Shown here piece by piece: positions 21,950 through 32,381 of a stretch of DNA of 34,112 bases (positions are counted from its first letter, which is position 1; every line of letters starts with the position of its first letter). The stretch comes from Lactarius indigo (lineage: Eukaryota; Basidiomycota; Agaricomycetes; Russulales; Russulaceae). The translations under genes and the position numbers were made by a program. The notes beneath the pieces are model-generated. The model was not told where the DNA came from and did not search any database. It was given only the letters and a program-made list of their open reading frames with translations. The stretch covers positions 1-34,112 of the forward strand of contig JAFKAC010000277.1 of NCBI GenBank assembly GCA_025766275.1, given 5' to 3'.

Positions 21950-22667
21950 GTGGAAGGTAAGGAAGTTAATTATGGTGTTGGCCAGTGTGGTTACTAGTAA
22001 TCCTAAAGTTCGGTGCTACATAAGTTTTGTACCACGAAACGCACGGAAATGTAAAAATCAAAAACCCTTTGACGATGAGGTGCAAGCAAAACATGACGTA
22101 CGCCGGTAGAGCACGCTGTGTCATAGGAATCGATAAATACGCGCCAGTTCACATGCCAAAACAGGCGCTAAGCCGCCTGGGCACCCTCTTTTTTGCTGTG
22201 CATATTTCCATCTTCCGAAGATGGCTGGGATATCCGAGTAGATCAGGGACACTCCACCTGAATGTGTGGAGAAAGAGGAGAGTCAGGGATGTCAATATTT
22301 AACATTGAAGATCGAGTATTTAATGCGACGCAGTACTATGGCTGTTAGCAAAAAGAGACGTTCAACACGGCCCTAGACAACCAGCTTGCCATCCCGTGCG
22401 CCTCTGGGTAGACAACTCGGAGAAACCTCGCCGGTGAATCTAGTTCGCACAGTCCCGAATTCCGAATGGAGTGGTGGTGCATGGTCATCGGACGGATCTC
22501 AAAAAAAAGAACACTTGACAACAAATTCGTTGGGGTGAACTACTACTCGTCTGTACTGCTACTAAGTTAGACTGAACATGCCTGGGATAAGTTTGGGCAT
22601 TGTGCCCTTGCCAAGCCACATAGACGCATGAGTCTACTGCAGTGCCGAGAAGTATGCACAGAAATGC
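21950..22667. other. Convergent intergenic region, nothing recognised
   Basis: About 720 bases lie between the 3' ends of the WD40 gene and the homeodomain-like gene. I see no coding signal, inverted repeat or RNA gene. Confidence 0.4.
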
Positions 22668-23976
22668 CTACTTGAGCTCGTCAGGGTCAGATGCGCCCTG
22701 GTTGCCTTGCCCGATCAGAATCACATCTGGGGACTGGGCTTGCCTCGCCCGCGACAAGTTCTTCACGAAAAACGAGCGGGCGCTGCGCTCTAACGTGAGT
22801 ATATCTTCCCATGTGGCCAAGAACGAGACAGGCGTAGCGCTGGCCAGCGATGCCGCCGCAACGCCGGGACCACATAGCTCTCCTCCAGGCGGAGAAAGGG
22901 GGGTACCGCGGAGGATGCTATTGCGCCCGCCGATAGAATGATCGTCTTCATCGAACAGAAGCCCGTATATGCTCGGAAGCGGAACGAGAGATGGCTGAGA
23001 CGGGACAAGAGTGGGGACTGAGCGGTCAGGATGCAGGAACGCCGAAGCTGGCCACGAGCCATGTGCAGCATGATATTTAGGGTATACTGGAACCACAGAC
23101 TGAGAGCCGCCAAAAGTTGCGTGAATTTGTGGGGACTCGAGCGAAGTATGAGAGCCGCAAGAGCTGGGTTGCGGACCTGAGAGCAAGCTGCCTGAAGAAC
23201 TGGCGTGCTGGAGGGAAGAGGCAAAATCATGGCCCAGGCCGGTTCCGCAAGAGTCTACAGTGCGTTGGGAATGCAGCAAAGCCGAGGGCGACTCAGAAAC
23301 ACGAACCAAGCGTGCACCGTGCGGCGAAGAGTAAAATACGCGATTTTTTGTTTGTAGGATCGGATCGGGAACTAGAACTAGATCCGCGGCGCCGAAAAGT
23401 TCCCTGGTCGACGAGCGGTTTTTACGGGTGATAGACGGTCTCACACTTTCTGAGACGGTATTGTCTCCGACATCGGACTGGTAGAGAAGAGAGGGGTCTT
23501 CCGCAGTGCCCGGTGGCGTGCATGTCGAGCATGGCACTATCGCTTCTGCAAGGCCATCCAACTTCGGGGAGTCAGTCCCGTAAGCAGTTGCAGCGACAAT
23601 CGGGGTCGCAGAGGGTGCACCCTTGGCCGTAGCCCCGGTTTTCTTCTTAGAAACACCGTTAGCCTTCTTGAACCAGCTGGAAATCCACTTGATATCGCTG
23701 CAAGTGTGTCAAAGTTCTTATGGTAAGTGGGCCGAGCCCGCCGAAACTAGAGACCACTCACAGGCCCGTCTGCGTGGCTAGCGACCTCCTCTGCTCGAGG
23801 CTTGGGTGAGTCGAGGGTTGTTTCTGCTGCCATTCCCAAAGGATCCTTAGTTGCCAATCCTCCACCGAAAAGCCAGACTCTCTGCGCTTAAGAGAGGGTT
23901 TCGGCCGTCTGGAGTGTGAAGACATGAACGTGAATGAAACCTTTCGTGCTACTGAAACGCCAGACCCGAACGTCAT
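22668..23976 (-). CDS. Homeodomain-like protein lacking Asn51
   Basis: Two exons (23762-23976 and 22668-23697) with one GT-AG intron give 414 aa. Residues about 20-90 form a homeodomain-like fold: RRPKPSLKRRESGFSVEDWQ, ILWEWQQKQPSTHPSLEQRR, SLATQTGLDIKWISSWFKKA and NGVSKKK. The intron falls within the domain, just before the recognition helix. The helix has the Trp-Phe pair (ISSWFKK) but Lys where nearly all homeodomains have Asn51, so base contact may differ or be lost. The remaining 320 residues are Ser/Pro-rich with no recognised domain, a common layout for fungal transcription factors. An in-frame ATG at 23925 (MSSHSRRPKP) is an equally possible start. It is not flanked by the usual genes of the mating-type HD locus. 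Confidence 0.7.
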
Positions 23977-24115
23977 ATTCTGCCAACTCACGTGCAGTCA
24001 CGGGTCTGGTTATGGTAAAGAATTCTGCTAATATGGCTACAGGTAACCGCCAGTGTAAGCAGACGGGGAAATGACGAGACTACGTGTACAGATAAATCGC
24101 TCAGACCACCACCAT

Positions 24116-25786
24116 CTACCACCTCCCTAAAACCCTCCCGACAGCCCACACACATCCGCCAGCACCAATGGGTAAGACCAAGACCCAGGCAACGACATCC
24201 CACGCCAGACGACGGCCGAGCCTTCTCCGCTGGAGGCTGCGTTCTTTTCGCCGTAAAAGCTCATCACCCTCACCAGCTTCGCCAACTTCGGCACGTGAGA
24301 GTGAGGTGGGTAGTACGATAGATAGCGGCCGCTTGAAGTAATGTACAGTAATGTGCAAAATAGCTAGAAAACAATTCAATATGCTGTGCTGTGGGGACTA
24401 CAAAAAAAACTTACCAGGAAGAACATATGTACTCAATAACGAGAGAACAAGTAAGGCATCTCCAAGGACAGCAGTAACGTTACTTGGCAGTGCCGACAAT
24501 GCAATAACGGCAGCGTAAATAGCAATTTTAGATAGTGTTGAATTGGTTGTGCGGCGTATTGCACGCGGCAAAGGGGTAGTTGGGATAGTGATCAGTATTG
24601 CGGGTATGATCAGTATAAGGTTGGCTGCACTCGAAATGGCTATAAGCGCATTTTCTCCCTGGCCTGGAGTGCTCTGCATTTCAAACTTGTGAAATTTGTT
24701 TCAAAGAGGAACAGAAAGGTGCTTACGGATGAATTATCCGACAGAGCAAACAGACAGAAGGGTAATACAAGTGCAACAGCGACTGCAACACTAGCGGCGA
24801 TCAACGCTCTGAAGGAACGGCGACGAGGTCGCTTCGCAACTGTCGGAGGCACAGAACCTCGGAGAGCGGCATAGAGAGGAAGTGTCCATGACGACGAGAA
24901 AACAAAGGCGGTTGAGGCTACTGAGATGGTAAAAAAAAGATACTACGAGAATTCGTGGGCAGCACTTAACTGATTCCCTGCCAAAGGATGCCAAAGGATT
25001 CCCAATGAAGACCTGTAGACGACGTCCCTTTAATGCGAGCATGTAACACAGCGCCCAGCCATGTCAGATAAGCCAGAAGGGATGTCAAAGTCGCGAATAT
25101 AATGCGCTTCGCGGAAAGCGATGGTGCTGCATACAGAGGAAGTAATGGAAGAGTAAGGGCACTCGTGACGAGCCCTCGAGCGATGGTTTGAAAGCGTGAG
25201 GGGACGAAGGGAAGGAGCGCATCCACTGAGGCTGTGATGGGTGAGCTTTTTGAGCTATAAGGCATGAAAATGCATATAACGAACCACGAAGATAGACAGA
25301 AGCGAGAAGAATCCGCAGGGTAGAGGTGCCAACCCTCACGATAACGCGAAGGAGGAACCGTGTACGTGCCTTGCCTCCACCTCGCGCAAGAATATCTAGG
25401 ATGACCTCTTCCGTGTCCGTTTGGCGAAGATACCTGGCTAGCAGATACCACATTTGACGGGTGAGCGCGGCGAAAAGAGCGCACACAATTAACGTAGGGA
25501 TGGTGTGAGAAAGCGGGGTGTCGCTAAACGCTAAGAACATAGGTCCTGACTTGAGATACGGAACAGAAAGATAAAGCAAAACGAGTGTGGGGGAAAGAGG
25601 TGGGATAGTAGATGCATTGAGGCGGTCGAGTCGCGCAGAAAAATCGTCCGACATTTCATCGTCGCTCGAAAAATCCAGCTCCTCGTTTAGAGAGTCAACT
25701 TCATTGACAAGGACCAACTCCGGAGGAGGTTGTGGGCTGACAAGGCCCTCTGTTGAGCTAGTGGACGAACGCCTGCTAGAAGACAT
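24116..25786 (-). CDS. AAAP/SLC38-type amino-acid transporter
   Basis: The start at 25786 gives MSSSRRSSTSSTEGL, followed by an acidic segment (LNEELDFSSDDEMSDDF) typical of the cytosolic N-tail of fungal vacuolar AVT transporters. Around ten hydrophobic segments follow, including LVLLYLSVPYLKSGPMFLAF, IIFATLTSLLAYLTWLGAV, ASTAFVFSSSWTLPLYAAL, FRALIAASVAVAVALVLPF and a C-terminal WVLVLPIGAGGCVWAVGR, after an Arg-rich loop (RKERSLQRRRLGRR). The pattern SSSWTLPLYAALRG before an Arg-rich loop and SFRAL is characteristic of the family. Substrate and membrane (vacuole or plasma membrane) are inferred. The junction near 25260-25300 is uncertain and may use a very short intron. Other junctions, such as 24413 to the next exon, close cleanly. 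Confidence 0.7.
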
Positions 25787-25989
25787 AGTGTGCGGCGGAA
25801 AACCTGGCCAACATCTTCCGATTGACACCGAAAGCGAGTGATACAGGATTATCTAATCTTTCCAAACATGTGACGTATTCCGAATTCGTTTACTCTCGTT
25901 ATGAAAACTGGCGTAACACCAAGCGTAACAAAACCAACAAAATAGAACTCATGCATCATTTCGTGAGGAAAACAGACCATTTAGAAATT

Positions 25990-27433
25990 TCAAACTTCCT
26001 GAACGCCCTGGCTACTCGAAGGAAGCGTACTCTCCACACTCTTGTTGTGTGCGATGTTACGACGGGCGGCTTCATTCCTGAATGACCAACGTCAAATCCC
26101 GGACAATATGCGGCAGACACGTAGTTACGCACGGGTAATTAATGGGGCTCTCTGGACCAAGGTAGATGAAGACGTCATAGACGAAGCAGGCGACCACTCC
26201 TCCGGAGAAGGAGCCGAGAATGGGGGACCAAAGCCAATACTGACTCCTGTAGTTGAATACTACATAAAAAATAGAGTTAGAGACGGCAATTGAATAGCTG
26301 AAAAGAGCTGTACCCTGTCGCCCATATCCGACCATCGCGGTCATGATGCGAGGTCCCAAGTCACGCGCGGGGTTAATAGCGAAACCTACAACGATGATTA
26401 GAATGGATGGGGCCGAAGGTAATTAAAAACGTGCCCGTTTGCATGCCGAACGACGTGCCAATACCGAGGATGGTGAGGAACACGATCAGAGGAACGAAGC
26501 CAGCCGGCGTAGCATTTCTCTTGTCGGTGACCGCGAACACTACCAACAACAGAATAAAGGTACCAATAAACTTTCGCCCCGTTAGTTGCGAAATTTCATA
26601 ATGCCGCCACTAAATACTTACTTCGTCAAAGAAGCAATTTGCTGCAGGCATGTAATTGAGCTGCACAACTGGTGAGATGACTCGCGCAGGGGTGTACATG
26701 CCACTAACCGCAAAAGTCCCAAAGAGTGAACCAGTTTTCAGAGTGCGTACACCCTTCCCCCCCTCGACAATGTCGATGGCATGGAAGTAGTTACCAAAAA
26801 CGATGATCGCCCCAAGCCAAGCTCCAATGAGTTGCCCAAGTACATATCCGGGAACTTTGCGCCATGGGAAGTCCCTAAAGATGGCAGAGCATACCGTAAT
26901 CTGTACGTGTGTTTTAAGCTGAAGAACAACCATGCGGCCAAAAAAGGGAGCGTACTACAGGATTTACGTGTCCTCCAGAAACACCCCCAGAGACCCAGGC
27001 ACCCAAGCCAACACCTATGTCGACGTTCCTGATCAGAGGTATAGTGGAAGAAGAAAAAAAAAGACTGACCACAAGCCCATCCAAGGGCTAGAGAAAGGTA
27101 ATCGCCCTTTGGAGATGAGGCTACACCCGTGTTCGCACTGAGCACAACTTGACAGTTACCCGCAGTACCAAAAAGAGTAAGGATCATAGTTCCAAGCATC
27201 TCGGCAGCGGGCTCGCGTATTATTTCCCTGTTAGGCCCATAAGTATCCAAAGCCTGGGAATGGCATCAAGTAGCTGACCGAATCTTGGCCCAATTGTTTG
27301 GGTAGCGAGTGTAATAGTCTCGAGTTGCCAGAGCTTCAGCAGTCTCACCACTACGTTCTAGGGTTGCATTGTCGGTTTTCACTGCATCGATGCTGGAGCT
27401 ATGGCGATGGGCGGATGGTTTCGCAGAAGACAT
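25990..27433 (-). CDS. Aquaglyceroporin (MIP family channel)
   Basis: The product starts [20 protein letters not shown]. After a 50-residue cytosolic tail come [19 protein letters not shown] (helix 1), [20 protein letters not shown], and the first pore box GGHVNPV, where Val replaces the usual Ala of [42 protein letters not shown] and [20 protein letters not shown] follow. The second box is [12 protein letters not shown]; the Asp after NPAR is the hallmark of glycerol-conducting members. It ends [15 protein letters not shown] and a hydrophilic tail. The intron before the second box (26386-26434) starts with GC, not GT. The channel probably carries glycerol and other small polyols across the plasma membrane; substrate is inferred from the motif. 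The promoter lies upstream of 27433. Confidence 0.92.
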
Positions 27434-29284
27434 GGTTAGCCCAGTGTGTGCAAGATGCTTTAGAGGAGGTGGGAGGAAGTTGGGTGAAGTGGACGATCTG
27501 GGAGGGCGTAAATAAGAGCATCCTAGGACCAGCGTTTTTATTCGAACCATAAGACAGCGTCACACCAAGATAATGGACCAGCACGTAAGGACAAGAAGAG
27601 TCACGAACATTTTTCTCAGATCGGCTCATGGTCATGGCTGATCCATTAGCCGACCTTCGGGACACAGGCGACGCTGGGGTTCCGAATTGCTTGATCATGA
27701 GATGGTCTACGACGCGCAGCGGCGTCAACACGTCTCAGAAGTTGGGTTCTTCTCACTTGGCAGTAGCTGGCAGGACAAATGACGCGCCACTTGAAGGAAG
27801 GACAATACATGATACCTTCCAAGAACACTCTTCAAGTAGATTTCAATCGGGCGGATTTGACTGGGGTGACCACGGAAGACAACCCGGTTTCAGGCACTCA
27901 AATGCCGGGCATGCATTAAATTGGCGCGGGTAGACGCATAGGGCATTACCATTCCCGAGCTGTGAAGTGTCACAGGAGTGAAGGTATCGCAGCGACGAGA
28001 GCCCATGAGGACGTAGTGACTAAGTTAATTGTCAGTGTACAGCGCCCTCAGGTGGCCATGCGCAGTCAGGAACATACATTATCAACCTACTTCCGCTCGT
28101 CACGGTCGACGATCTAGCGCCCGTAGACGCTCCACCAATGACCTTTTGCTACGCCTGCCAAACGTAACAAAACCTCGTGCAATCCATAGAAGATGAAATG
28201 TTTCTTCTGAGTGGCGTAATCTGAACATCCCTTTGGTATGGTCCCCCTGTACCATAGATGTCACGGCGCGGTCTCACACGGGTACTTGGACTTCTGGAAC
28301 TCGAGAGGACTCTACCACCATGTCGATCTCTGAATGCTGATACCCGAACAAACCGCATTCGATGCAGGCCCACTGGGAATCGATAGCGGATTTGCACTTA
28401 CCCAATCCATCGGCTGCACCCAAAAATCTATAAGTTGCGGTTCTATGATTGGATTGTTATACTTACTGTAAAATGTCTTGCGCAAATCTCGACTCGGAGT
28501 GATCCGAGTTACGTTGAAAAAACTTGAAAGGTTTACCGCGGGCCTGCTGAAGATTATTAAAATCCACTGGCATTGAGTCAATTGGGTAACGCAATGTCTC
28601 GACGTGACATTAACCTGTTCTAGAGTTGTTCATGCCCGGAGGAAGAGAACATTGTTCGAATATTTCGGGCTTCGCGACGGATTATCGCTTACATACTGTG
28701 TCATAACAATGTCAAACATCGCCCAGTCTTTCACTTTGAAGTTTTTCTGCATTACTGTATAGTTAATTGAAATGAAAAAATGATGGTAAAATATGGTTGT
28801 TACCTTTTACAACCGCTTGGAACGTAAAATCTATCGGATAAAGTACAAGGAAATGGAACGCTAATGCAAAAAACACGGTACAGTTGTTGACTGTAGAATG
28901 GAAACTAGAGCGAGACACAATCACTCATTCCCGAGATGAATTTCAATCGTCATCCTTGTCATCTTGAGCTGGCCGGTTCGGAATATGCTAGGCTGCTAAT
29001 AGCCACGCTCTACGCTGACAGGATACCGTATTCCGCGGCATGGGTATTAGTTCGGACGACCACTTGCATGGTGAGGGCACCAACTCAACCCAATATCTGG
29101 TCTTCAGTAGGGTTTAAACACGTGATAAGATCTCAGGTTGTTACGAAAGTTACGATACGATGTTCGTTCCCCATCAAGAATCTGTCTGACAGCGGAACGA
29201 GCCTCACCACACGGCACATTCCAGTAGCGGAAAGCGGGTGGGTCAGTAGAGCTTCAACTATCGCTGTTCCGAAAGCTCCGAAAA
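27434..29284. other. 1.85-kb stretch with no recognised gene
   Basis: The first 150-200 bases should hold the aquaglyceroporin promoter. The rest has only short frames on both strands, none of a known family. An AT-richer part lies around 28660-28930. On the minus strand near 29180-29290 there is a dinucleotide-fold-like stretch (VIFGAFGTAIVEALL), just past the stop of the GCFC gene. No terminal repeats were found. Confidence 0.4.
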
Positions 29285-32279
29285 TCACAATGTAAGGGTG
29301 CAGCCCGTCAGGGAATCTGCTGCATTGCGATCTTGGTAGGTAGGGTGCTCTCGGGGTGCATAAAATTGCGAATCGGAGATGGGAAGAAGACAATCACTCA
29401 AGAATCCAAAATACCTAATTCGGCTTTTGTCTCCAAAGTAGCTAGTTCATTCGGTAGTTGCCTGACAATCTGGAGGGATGACATTTAGTTAGACATAATC
29501 TGTCGTTTTCGCGTAAGAACTGACCCTGTGGACGTATACTTGCCCCCCTACCTCCCATCCGGTCTTGGCGATAGGGAGGATGCAATTCACCAGAAGACTC
29601 CTCGTGACTTCATCTATGCCAAATAACGAATTTGAATATCTCCTCCACCGAAGAATGTTGGTCATCAGCTTCTCCTGGTGTGCTAACAGGCGGGTTCTCG
29701 CCGCAATAGCCCCAGGATGGAAGGGAGCGCCATCTGTGGCGAGGAATGGTTCCTGTAAGGAAATCAGGTCATTTACAGCGTCTTGAAAAACGATCAGAAC
29801 GGTATTGAAAAGGATCTAGGCGATTTAGGTCAATCCCATTCATCGGTGTGAACAAAGAACAATCACCTGAAACTTGTGGTGGCTCTTTTCCACGGAAACT
29901 TCAATCTCCTCCGCTAAATGGAGAAGGCGTCGGATGTCCTTGCTCGAATAGGGATCGAAAGCACCCCCTTCGATAAGTTTACTCAGACGGGGGAGGACGG
30001 CAGTCGAAACTATAGCAGAAACTAGATCGCCGTCCGGTCCCAATTGAAGTTCTTCCTCGTCCTCGTCGGGTTGATTCGGTCGGGAATACTTGTACAAGCT
30101 ACCGTGCCAACGATAGCTATCTAGTGTTCGAGAGTCCTTGATAATAAAATGATATGAGAATTGTGTCTCAGATAGACAGATAACCGTGAATTACCTCGAA
30201 TGGATTCCAACCCAACATTTCCAGCCGGGACCAGAACTCCCAGGCGCCGACCAGTCCCAATCCACCCCATGCGCCCCGATAACTATCCTCGAAACGCTCG
30301 CGCCACTCGGCAAATTTTATGCCAATGCCGACACTAGGATCTTTGAATTCATTGACTTTTACATCTGATAGAATATCACCACGTTTACGAGACAACAGCT
30401 CAAGTGCAGCAAGATAATCGGCACCGTCGGAAGGCGGAAGCGTAGCATCGGTAGAGTAGCCTTCCTCGTCTTGCCCCCGACGGCCATTTTTTCGTCGAGC
30501 GACGCGCCGCGCAGCACGCGCACGTTGTCGGTCATCTCGTGTGACCTTCAATCGAGATCGAGGGATGTCACGTCCCATTTCGTCCAAGTCCTCTGGTTCT
30601 GCTGCCGGGACAGTAGGGAGGGAAAGTAAAAATAACGAAAGGTCGTCTTCATTCTCCGCCCGGCGTCGTGAACGAATCATGTCTCGACGTTCTTTCAGTA
30701 TGGAGATATGCTCGTCTTCCAGTTGTTCTAATTGTGGAAACTAACGTCCAAGAGATCAACACGAGATGACGGGAATCTAACAAAACGTACCTTTTCGTCG
30801 AGAAAAGTGGCAACATTCTCTAACCAGTCTCTGAAATCAGTAAACCAACGCCTCTTTTCCTCGTTCCTTGCGATGATTTCTCGTAGTTCGGTCTCACGGC
30901 CGTCAAGTTGGTCATGCTCTACAGATAGGGCAGAGACCAAGGCAGTATTCTGAGCGTGTGAAGCCGTCATAGAAACCAGGGTTTGAGAGATGCGCATGAC
31001 AGAGGATTCTAAACTGGGAACTTCGGTTGGAGGAGGAACTAGCTTCTCGTCAGATCACGTTCAAAGATTAAGGACGACGGAATTGCGTACTCGGTGTTGC
31101 CTTGTAGACAGATGTCACAACGGGGGTAGAAAAACTGTCGTCTGACCGCAAACCGCTCCGCTTAATTTGAGCCTGTTCCCATTCCTGTGTCTCTTCATCA
31201 ACATCTTCTCTAGTGGAAATAGGTGAGAAGTGAATTCGGTGGGGGAAAGATGTATACGAACGCGTCGGCAATGAGATCTTGCATTTCTTCGCGAACTTTA
31301 TTTGCCTCTGCTTTTTTGGCCTTTTTGCTCAGGGCTATTCGCGTCTTGGCACTTGTGTACTCAGCAAAATCTGGGGGTGGTGTCAAATACGGGGATAAAC
31401 AGTTGATTCAACCAATCACACCATCATCGCCCTCGCCGAGATCGTCGTCTTCACGCATAAGACGGCTCTCGGGATGTGGGCCAAGATACTCGTCATTTCG
31501 CTTGGTCAATGATAGAGATATATAGTCATCAGTATGGGAGCTTGCGGGGCTAGATGTACGCAAGCGTTCGCGTTTCTCCTTGGCAGCAAGAACAAATGAC
31601 TGCGAGGGTATAGCCACTCCTCTAGCATCTGTGGAGCAAACAAAAGTCAACAGAGGATATCTGGAGAAAGGTCAGAATAGATTACCCGGGTCTGCAAGAC
31701 ATTCAGTTACCAAATCTCCTGGCGTCGAAATCATTGGAGTGTCAAAATCATAGTCGCCACCTGTCGAGATGGATGGACGAAAAGAAGGAGTGCTCGCTTT
31801 CAACTCGTTAAGATGTGCTTCATCGTACACAGGACTGCCAGTGGTTGGATGGGACAAACTGGCTTGGTCTACATTGGACGGGAGGGTCCTGGTCCCCGAC
31901 GACCCTATCGTAAGCGCGAAACGTAAACTGCAACAGGGTCATCGCACCCTGAAGACGTTGGGAACTGCCGAAGGGTCGACCTCTGACTAAGATTAGACTT
32001 CTTGATTTTGAAGCCTTGCTCGACGGCCTCCTACGACTGACCGTGAACATGGCAGGAACGAGGGTCGTGTCGACCTACCTCTTCCTCAGCCCCGAAACTC
32101 AAAGAGGTCTTGGTTTTGGCGCGTTGTTTTGCTTTATTTCTTATTTTTGAGGCGACAGCACTGGGCGATGGCTCAGTTACCTGTACTTGTTGCTCTTTCT
32201 CATCCTGTTGTGGTTCTTCTCTTGCTCTCTGGTTTGCTTTGGATTTAGTTCGTTTGAAGATGACGGGGATGTCTGACAT
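29285..32279 (-). CDS. GCFC/PAXBP1-Ntr2-type spliceosome disassembly factor
   Basis: The product is about 800 aa over about ten exons. It begins MSDIPVIFKRTKSKANQR with a basic KIRNKAKQRAKTKT stretch, then FKIKKSNLSQR and LSLTKRNDEYLGPHPESR. A central coiled coil follows (ALSVEHDQLDGRETELREII, RDWLENVATFLDEK) and a basic segment (RQRARAARRVARRKNGRR). The GCFC domain follows with KFAEWRERFEDSY, LEMLGWNPFE, STAVLPRLSKLIEGGAFDPY, IAARTRLLAHQEKLMTNILR and LLVNCILPIAKTGWEVGGQV. The human relative PAXBP1 and yeast Ntr2 act with Ntr1/TFIP11 and the helicase Prp43/DHX15 to take apart spent spliceosomes. The domain order and the length fit that family. The last small exon (RNAADSLTGCTLTL) is joined across a 96-nt intron and is less certain. 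It is head to head with the Rad60-like gene, 102 bases apart. Confidence 0.85.
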
Positions 32280-32381
32280 GCTTCATTTGTCTCGTCGCGC
32301 GTCGCGGGTCAGACACGCTTCCCTGCCTGGCTGACTTTCCCACGATACTTTACGGAAACCGTCCATCCCACAGCCGAAGCC
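32280..32381. promoter_or_regulatory. 102-bp divergent promoter, GCFC and Rad60-like genes
   Basis: The whole space between the two start codons is 102 bases. It contains a CpG-rich patch (TCGTCGCGCGTCGCGGG at about 32293-32309) and no TATA box. Confidence 0.6.

Noticed and set aside
22668..23976. Reading the homeodomain-like gene as a mating-type HD1 or HD2 gene
   Set aside because: There is no divergent partner homeodomain gene and no mitochondrial intermediate peptidase or beta-flanking gene nearby, and the helix lacks the WFxNxR motif.
28936..29295. 119-codon plus-strand frame
   Set aside because: It overlaps the 3' end of the GCFC gene on the other strand, resembles no known protein and has no supporting splice or promoter signal.
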